Below, piece by piece: positions 1-4,565 of a DNA stretch of 10,513 bases. Below the pieces are notes generated by a model. That model saw only the letters and a list, made by a program, of their open reading frames with translations, did not search any database and was not told the origin of the DNA. The stretch's first letter is position 1. Every line of letters begins with the position of its first letter. The stretch lies in assembly GCA_016839425.1 (NCBI GenBank), contig JAEOUI010000280.1, forward strand, positions 1-10,513, written 5' to 3'. Made by a program: the position numbers and the translations under genes. The DNA is from Promethearchaeota archaeon. Its GTDB lineage: Archaea; Asgardarchaeota; Lokiarchaeia; Sigynarchaeales; SOKP01.

Positions 1-11
1 ATATCCTTTAT

Positions 12-20
12 GTTAAAATA
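12..20 (+). promoter_or_regulatory. Candidate TATA box for the methyltransferase gene
   Basis: The sequence GTTAAAATA lies about 35 bases before the ATG at 51. An archaeal TATA element centred here would place transcription start near position 42, giving a leader of about ten bases. No Shine-Dalgarno sequence is visible before the ATG, which agrees with a leaderless or short-leader mRNA. In such AT-rich DNA this match alone is weak. Confidence 0.3.
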
Positions 21-50
21 TCCTCTTTACTAAACTAAATAAATTCGTCT

Positions 51-2114
51 ATGATAACTGATACATCTGATTCGATATTACAAAAGATTACCGAGTTGAT
101 CGAAGAATTTGAAAATGGCAAGGCAGGTCGTGATAATAAGGTTGAAACTCAAACAAGTGGTACGGTATATACTCCAATGAAGGTTGTCAAAAGGATTGTT
201 TATAAGGCGATATTTTCCTACTTGAGAAAATCGTACTCGGATTCAAGCATTAAAAAAGATCAAGATTCCCTAGATTTTGATTCAATTGAAAAATTGACGA
301 AAGATGCAAAATTAAAAGAATTTTTGGCAAATGTATTAGAAAATATGTCGATTTTGGATCCCTCCTGTGGTTCAGGAAGGTTTTTAATTGCGACAGCGAA
401 CTTAATACTAAGTATTTATAAATTAATTCATTCTAATCGCTCGGATAGGGAATTAAAAAAATATATTCTTGAAAGTTCTATTTTTGGTGTAGAAATTGAT
501 AAGGACGCGGCAAATATCGCTCGATTACGCTTGATTTGTTGGTATTTATCTAAAGAACCAAAAATTTTAAGTGACTTTAATATTAATGATTTAGACTTAA
601 TCTCAGTTGAGAGAATACAAAAAAAAATTGGGATTCGCTTAAACATTTATGAGTCTGATTTCCTAACTGAATTTAAATACGATAAGACTTTTGACATTGT
701 TCTTGGTAATCCTCCTTTTATTGAAAATAAAAAAAATAAAGACTCCCAATACAAGAAACAATTGACTAAATTATTCCGTTCTGCATACAGGCTTTTTGAT
801 ATTTCCATCCTATTTATCGAACAAGCTCTTAATGTCATAAAAAAAGAAGGGTTGGTGGCCTATATTTTACCAAATAAGTTTCTTTCTGCGGATTACGGAG
901 TAAAAATTCGGGAATTGATAATAAAAAACGCTCAAATTGAAGAGATTGCTGATATATCCTCTTTAGGTGTTTTTGGAAGAAAAGCAGCATATCCAATTAT
1001 ACTTTTTTTGAGAAAAACATATCCTCCTCAAGAATACAATGTAAAAATAAGAAATTGCGATTCTATATCTCAATTTACATTTGACGATTGGGATAATTCG
1101 GAGTTAATTAACATAAACTTAATTAAAAAACTACCAAAATGGGTGATACCCCTTTTTGGAAACTATGCCGTTATTGATAAGGTATTTTCAAAATTTAAAC
1201 TTTTAAGCGAAATATACCCCGATCTAAAGTTGTTCTACAGGCCTTTTGGATTCTTAAATTGGTCTAAAAATCTTTACAATGTCGCTGATAAGAAAAGTTC
1301 TTCAAAGGATATGATTTTACTGGGGACTGGGAATGTTGGAAAGTATCACATCGCTTTTGATAGGAAAATACAAATCGCAGGTACAAAATTGAATGTGTCT
1401 TATTATTTATTTAAGAAAGATTTTAAAGAAATATGGCGTGAAATCGCTCTAGAAAAACTCGTGTTTAGAGAAATTGCAAAAGAATTAACCTTTGTTTACG
1501 ATCCAGGAATTTTTACAAATGTTACTGGGTTGTATTTCTTGGTAATCCCCAGTTTAAACACCGATCAGTTGTTTTGTTTATTAACAATCCTAAATTCTAC
1601 CCTAATGAACGAAATATTCACATCTTTATATGGTTCTTTACACATGTCGGGGGGTTATATGCGGTATAACGGCAGTTTCATTAAGAATTTGCCATTACCC
1701 CAAGAATTACCTCTCTCCCTTTCTCGTTTGGGGAAAATAATTCAATTTCTTTCGCAATTAAGATGCGATTTAGAAACTGTCTTAGCGATCCCATCCTACT
1801 TCGATGCTATCAAGTTAGATATAGACAAGTTCTTGAAATTTTTCAAGAGATTAGCTGATTGCTTGGTTTATTTGCTTTATTTTCAGAAAGATTTTTACGA
1901 TGGTTTTAACGAATTAAAGCAAGTTTTGATTTCTGGAAATACGCTTCCTGATATAAGATTCAATTTTTTTGTTCTTAGATTCGATTTTGACTGCTTTAAA
2001 ACGCTTGAAGCCCCCGAATTACTTGATTTTATTGCCCAAATTAGGGCAGTACACGATCGCTTGTATAACAAAAAATTGGAAACCGAAATGGGATCGTTAG
2101 CAAAAAATTATTAA
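51..2114 (+). CDS. N6-adenine DNA methyltransferase, Eco57I/TaqI type, with target-recognition region
   Basis: Predicted S-adenosylmethionine-dependent methyltransferase acting on adenine N6 in DNA. The 687 residues show the gamma-class motif order: motif X (TVYTPMKVV, about 38-46), motif I DPSCGSGR (103-110), the acidic motif II in FGVEID (145-150), and catalytic motif IV NPPF (220-223) after DIVLG. The second half (about 380-560) has the features of a TaqI-like target-recognition domain, including MRYNGSFIKNLPLP near 537-550; the last 130 residues look helical. Type IIG enzymes of this family are commonly around 1000 residues with a nuclease domain before the methylase; here motif X begins about 38 residues in, so no nuclease domain fits. 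It is therefore an orphan or modification-only enzyme, or its nuclease lies outside the window. An in-frame TAA at 36-38 closes the frame upstream, so the ATG at 51 is the probable start. A PhoU-like regulator follows on the same strand. Confidence 0.9.
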   Translation: MITDTSDSILQKITELIEEFENGKAGRDNKVETQTSGTVYTPMKVVKRIVYKAIFSYLRKSYSDSSIKKDQDSLDFDSIEKLTKDAKLKEFLANVLENMSILDPSCGSGRFLIATANLILSIYKLIHSNRSDRELKKYILESSIFGVEIDKDAANIARLRLICWYLSKEPKILSDFNINDLDLISVERIQKKIGIRLNIYESDFLTEFKYDKTFDIVLGNPPFIENKKNKDSQYKKQLTKLFRSAYRLFDISILFIEQALNVIKKEGLVAYILPNKFLSADYGVKIRELIIKNAQIEEIADISSLGVFGRKAAYPIILFLRKTYPPQEYNVKIRNCDSISQFTFDDWDNSELININLIKKLPKWVIPLFGNYAVIDKVFSKFKLLSEIYPDLKLFYRPFGFLNWSKNLYNVADKKSSSKDMILLGTGNVGKYHIAFDRKIQIAGTKLNVSYYLFKKDFKEIWREIALEKLVFREIAKELTFVYDPGIFTNVTGLYFLVIPSLNTDQLFCLLTILNSTLMNEIFTSLYGSLHMSGGYMRYNGSFIKNLPLPQELPLSLSRLGKIIQFLSQLRCDLETVLAIPSYFDAIKLDIDKFLKFFKRLADCLVYLLYFQKDFYDGFNELKQVLISGNTLPDIRFNFFVLRFDFDCFKTLEAPELLDFIAQIRAVHDRLYNKKLETEMGSLAKNY

Positions 2115-2151
2115 ATATAACTATATTCTGATCATATATAGAAATATAACT

Positions 2152-2160
2152 TTTATTTAA
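2152..2160 (+). promoter_or_regulatory. Candidate TATA box for the AbrB-PhoU gene
   Basis: TTTATTTAA centred near 2156 would place transcription start around 2182, just before the ATG at 2187. A second TATA-like run at 2133-2140 (CATATATA) is an alternative that would give a leader of about 25 bases. Either would let the regulator be transcribed separately from the methyltransferase, whose stop is at 2114. Confidence 0.3.
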
Positions 2161-2186
2161 TAATTATTTTAAGCTAAGTGACTCAG

Positions 2187-3182
2187 ATGAGCGGTTTTAA
2201 GGATAAGTATGTTCGAAACATCATAAAGCTTGGAAACTCCAAGGCCGTGACTTTTCCTCAAGAATGGGCAGAAGTGGCGGAATTAAAAGAAAAATCCGAA
2301 GTTACTATGTATCCTATCAATGATAGAACATTGATTATTGCGACCCGTGAGGAAGATCAAAAGCGTGTTTTAAGAATAGACCCCGTCAAATCGGGTAAGG
2401 AATGGTCATTGGAATTATTAAACCAAGCTATTATCTCTGCGTTTAAACTTAATATAGATGAGATTTATGTGAAGTATAATCAGAAGATCAAGCAAAAATT
2501 ATACGAGTTGCTCATAAAATTAAGACAAGAAATTATCGCCATTGATTTCAAGGATATCATTGAAAAAAGCGAGTTTTATGTGCAATTCCTCTTAGATACA
2601 TCAAAAACTGATTTATTAGATGTCTTAAATGATCTTGCAATGGTATTTAAAACAATAATCGAGTCCATAATCGAAGGATCAAAAAAAAAAGGAGCAAAAA
2701 TTGAAATCGCGAATTACGACCTCATCCTCGCTGAAATAGACCGCAAGTATTCCTTGGGAACGAGAATATTGATTACGGGTCTTTCAGGATATCATCTTTC
2801 TAAAGGATATCGGAACCTTCCCATCATTCGATTCTTGGGAAACCGTGTTGTTTTACTCTATATCCGCGATTTCATCAACGAGTCTTTTCGCTTCCTCAAA
2901 TTACCCTCTGAAACCGTGAACAAGTATTCGTCGTTGTTAATCAAGATTCCAAACCTCTTGATAAATCTCATCAAGAACTTTGATAATATTAACGAAGAAA
3001 CTGTCTCGAAGTTTCAAGTAGTTCTATCTGAATTACACCAAGAACTTGATTCGATTGAACATAACAAGCAACTTGCGCCAGAATTACAATTTAGGAACAT
3101 TATCAAGTATTATCTTAATGCGTTTACCAATTTTTTTGATATAGGCATTACAAGGATGATTCAGAACTTAATAGAATACTAA
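2187..3182 (+). CDS. AbrB-domain/PhoU-like regulator
   Basis: A 331-residue protein with an N-terminal SpoVT/AbrB (MazE-like) DNA-binding domain at about 8-54 (RNIIKLGNSKAVTFPQEW, then an EVTMYPINDRTLIIA strand pair) and a long all-helical remainder (about 72-328) as in PhoU proteins. In archaea this fusion is a known form of the PhoU family, usually annotated as a phosphate-uptake regulator; length and domain order are normal. I infer a cytoplasmic, DNA-binding regulator, but no phosphate transporter or alkaline phosphatase lies nearby, so the signal is unproven. A GTG at 2178 would add three residues, but GTGA at 2178-2181 sits five bases before the ATG at 2187 and looks more like part of a GGTGA-type ribosome-binding site, so I prefer the ATG. 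Confidence 0.8.
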   Translation: MSGFKDKYVRNIIKLGNSKAVTFPQEWAEVAELKEKSEVTMYPINDRTLIIATREEDQKRVLRIDPVKSGKEWSLELLNQAIISAFKLNIDEIYVKYNQKIKQKLYELLIKLRQEIIAIDFKDIIEKSEFYVQFLLDTSKTDLLDVLNDLAMVFKTIIESIIEGSKKKGAKIEIANYDLILAEIDRKYSLGTRILITGLSGYHLSKGYRNLPIIRFLGNRVVLLYIRDFINESFRFLKLPSETVNKYSSLLIKIPNLLINLIKNFDNINEETVSKFQVVLSELHQELDSIEHNKQLAPELQFRNIIKYYLNAFTNFFDIGITRMIQNLIEY

Positions 3183-3510
3183 AGTCATCCCTATGGCTTA
3201 ATATTTAGATATTCTATTAATTAAGGAAAAATTTCATCTAATTATCTATATGAGTATATAAAAAATATAATGATCTTAGATCTAATTTTAATATTGTCTA
3301 TAAAACTTTTTTTTATTGATAGAATTATATTTTAATAGTTTGAACTGCTCTATGTTATCATTAATTATTACATTATCATTATTAAAGGATAAAACTCTTA
3401 GATCTTATCGAGTTTTTCAAGGTTATTGCTGTATAATAAGTTAGTTTCTTAAAATTCTCTTTTTTCCAGGTTTTGGAATTTGGAACATGCAATTTTGTAT
3501 AGCATCGTGC
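3183..3510. other. AT-rich gene-less stretch
   Basis: No credible coding frame was seen on either strand. The stretch contains a run of eight T at 3307-3314 that could end the AbrB-PhoU transcript, a near-perfect palindrome GATCTTAGATC at 3272-3282 whose core CTTAGATCT recurs at 3397-3405, and the hairpin listed separately at 3391-3417. Otherwise it is low-complexity AT-rich DNA. Confidence 0.6.
3391..3417. terminator. Hairpin with T-rich flanks, possible bidirectional terminator
   Basis: AAAACTC (3391-3397) and GAGTTTT (3410-3416) form a perfect seven-base inverted repeat around a 12-base loop, followed by one further T on the + strand. On the - strand the stem also ends in TTTT. It is about 210 bases after the AbrB-PhoU stop, so the T8 run at 3307-3314 may act first. 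Archaeal termination depends mostly on T-runs rather than hairpins, so this is tentative. Confidence 0.3.
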
Positions 3511-3534
3511 TTATAAATCATTCGGGAATTTATC

Positions 3535-3615
3535 GTACCTAGCTCGTAAGCGATGGAGAGCGATGGAGTTGCGGGAAATCGAGCGATTGGCGAAAACAGG
3601 CTGATGTTCTCGTGA
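3535..3615 (+). ncRNA. GC-rich intergenic island, possible structured RNA (tentative)
   Basis: This island is conspicuously richer in G and C than the AT-rich DNA to its left, and no recognisable protein is encoded on either strand. A TATA-like TTATAAATC around 3510-3518 could start a + strand transcript near 3535-3540, and a T-rich run at 3651-3659 could end it. Inside are two perfect copies of a ten-base unit, AGCGATGGAG, at 3549-3558 and 3559-3568, with a weaker third copy near 3581-3590, and a short stem GCTC/GAGC (3542-3545 with 3558-3561). No tRNA fold and no clear C/D-box pair were found. The alternative is the 3' flank of the acidic-protein gene on the other strand. Confidence 0.2.
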
Positions 3616-3619
3616 GTTC

Positions 3620-3638
3620 AAAAAAAGATAAAATAAAA
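3620..3638 (-). terminator. T-rich terminator of the acidic-protein gene
   Basis: Read on the - strand this is TTTTATTTTATCTTTTTTT, about 45 bases after the stop codon at 3681. It is preceded on that strand by a GC-rich segment with five-base arms ATCGC/GCGAT (3671-3675 and 3646-3650 on the + strand). A T-rich tract shortly after a stop codon is what archaeal RNA polymerase needs for intrinsic termination. Confidence 0.5.
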
Positions 3639-3680
3639 GGAGATTATCGCTTCTTTTTTGCGCGTCGCGGCGATAAAGGG

Positions 3681-4046
3681 TTATTTGACTTTTCTTCTTC
3701 TTTCGGCCTCGGTCTTCGGGACGAACTTTTCTGCTTTGTCGGGCGGACAACCGTAATCGTGTCGGATTTGACACTCTACCTTGGATTTGCTGCCGGGACA
3801 AGGCGCACACTTGACTGCTCTGAGCATCTTTATGACATCATCAATTTCAGGACCAAATTCTTCGTCCTCATCTTCGTCGGCTAACATCTCGTCCTGAATC
3901 TGGTTCAGGTCGTATTCGACATCGTCGTAAAGATCATCGTCCTTCTCCGCATCCAAATCCAAGATCTCGTCGCCATCCTCGTCGAGTACCCCCTCGGGCA
4001 CCTCGTCGTCCTCGGGCTCAGGCATGACTTTCTTTTTCTTTGCCAT
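3681..4046 (-). CDS. Small, highly acidic four-cysteine protein of unknown function
   Basis: I do not recognise this 121-residue protein. It starts with a basic patch (MAKKKK), continues with a very acidic and probably disordered stretch (about 9-70, mostly Asp and Glu), then a compact region with four cysteines, C80, C83, C92 and C100 (C-x2-C-x8-C-x7-C, with H96 nearby), and ends in a basic tail ERRRKVK. The cysteines could bind one zinc or an iron-sulfur cluster, or form disulfides; no signal peptide or membrane span is seen, so it is presumably cytoplasmic. The reading frame is well supported: GGTGA (4056-4060) lies nine bases before the ATG, a TATA box is upstream and a T-rich terminator follows. 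Its codons are clearly more GC-rich than those of the neighbours, suggesting high expression or a different origin. Acidic proteins with a small metal site often bind basic partners such as ribosomal proteins, histones or RNA polymerase, but that is inference. Confidence 0.75.
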   Translation of the reverse strand: MAKKKKVMPEPEDDEVPEGVLDEDGDEILDLDAEKDDDLYDDVEYDLNQIQDEMLADEDEDEEFGPEIDDVIKMLRAVKCAPCPGSKSKVECQIRHDYGCPPDKAEKFVPKTEAERRRKVK

Positions 4047-4055
4047 TGAATCAAC

Positions 4056-4060
4056 TCACC
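4056..4060 (-). promoter_or_regulatory. Shine-Dalgarno site GGTGA
   Basis: GGTGA on the - strand matches the archaeal ribosome-binding core and lies nine bases before the ATG at 4046. It fixes the start of the acidic protein and implies a leadered mRNA. It is the clearest ribosome-binding site in the window. Confidence 0.55.
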
Positions 4061-4068
4061 TTCGTGCG

Positions 4069-4080
4069 TTTATAAATAAG
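4069..4080 (-). promoter_or_regulatory. TATA box CTTATTTATAAA before the acidic-protein gene
   Basis: A strong TATA element on the - strand. Its centre is only about 26 bases from the ATG, which would put transcription start at or next to the start codon and leave the GGTGA site untranscribed. A second element TTTATAAA at 4150-4157 would instead give a leader of about 80 bases that includes the Shine-Dalgarno site. Both may be used; the upstream one agrees better with the GGTGA site. Confidence 0.4.
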
Positions 4081-4116
4081 CGGTAAACTACCGCGTTCAC
4101 CGGTATTTTGGGTGAA
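4080..4116 (-). promoter_or_regulatory. Two inverted repeats next to the TATA box: possible operator or leader hairpins
   Basis: A perfect 15-base inverted repeat with a three-base centre, GCGGTA-AAC-TACCGC on the + strand (4080-4094), directly abuts the TATA box on the side where TFB binds. Next to it, TTCACC (4096-4101) and GGTGAA (4111-4116) form a second inverted repeat with a nine-base spacer. If transcription starts at the nearer TATA box these could be operators; if it starts at the element at 4150-4157 they would be two hairpins in the 5' leader. Confidence 0.35.
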
Positions 4117-4289
4117 AAAATGGTGCTTGAAATTTAGATTTTTCTATTTTTTATAAACCCAATTATTTGCTCAAAAATAATTAATTTTAACCTGATTTTA
4201 CATTTATTGAGTTTCATTCATATTTCGACATCCATATCTTCAACGAAATAGTATAATATTGAATACAAAAGAAAAAAATAACAAATACA

Positions 4290-4487
4290 TTATTTTAAGA
4301 ATCTAATCTTTTTGCGCTTGTATTTAATTAATACTAATAGAGCACCCACAGTCGTGGTCATCATTCCCATAACGATCAAATCGTATCCTGGGATTCCTGA
4401 ATCTGGATGTGGAGTTGTGGTGTATTCTTCTTCGAACACAATTCTTTGAGCAAAAATATCAACTTGCCCTGCTGAAAGATAAGAACT
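4290..4487 (-). pseudogene. 3' remnant of a second beta-propeller surface-protein gene
   Basis: Read on the - strand, 65 codons run from just after an in-frame TAG (4488-4490) to a TAA at 4290-4292, with no credible start near the beginning. The peptide begins SSYLSAGQVDIFAQRIVF, matching the DIYAQRI repeat strand of the intact gene upstream; at DNA level 4441-4460 matches 5830-5849 at 19 of 20 bases. It then runs through a Thr/Pro linker (TTTPHPDSG) into IPGYDLIVMGMM, a hydrophobic span and a basic end (KYKRKK). That tail has the layout of archaeal PGF-CTERM-like sorting or anchor signals. The blades and N-terminus are missing, so this is the end of a deleted paralogue, or less likely an unexpressed alternative C-terminal cassette for the neighbouring gene. 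Confidence 0.65.
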
Positions 4488-4530
4488 CTATGTCATTTTA
4501 TATGGCCCACTTCACTCTCTATTCTTTTTT

Positions 4531-4550
4531 GAATTCTCAATTAAGAATTC
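4531..4550. repeat. Inverted repeat just downstream of the propeller gene
   Basis: GAATTCT (4531-4537) and AGAATTC (4544-4550) form a perfect seven-base inverted repeat with a six-base centre, 16 bases beyond the stop of the propeller gene. A T6 run precedes it on the + strand; on the - strand it is followed by A-rich DNA, so it is a poor T-run terminator. It may mark the junction between the intact gene and the remnant. Confidence 0.35.
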
Positions 4551-4565
4551 TGAAGAATTATAATA

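Noticed and set aside
3530..3615. A tRNA gene in the GC-rich island
   Set aside because: No T-arm GTTCGA-type loop, acceptor stem or CCA-side pairing could be assembled on either strand.
3511..3810. A 99-codon reading frame on the - strand
   Set aside because: It overlaps the end of the acidic-protein gene in another frame, has no ribosome-binding site and a basic, low-complexity composition typical of a shadow frame.
3612..3884. A 90-codon + strand frame antisense to the acidic-protein gene
   Set aside because: The Phe/Ser/Leu-rich product mirrors the Asp/Glu codons on the other strand; the - strand frame has a ribosome-binding site, promoter and terminator.
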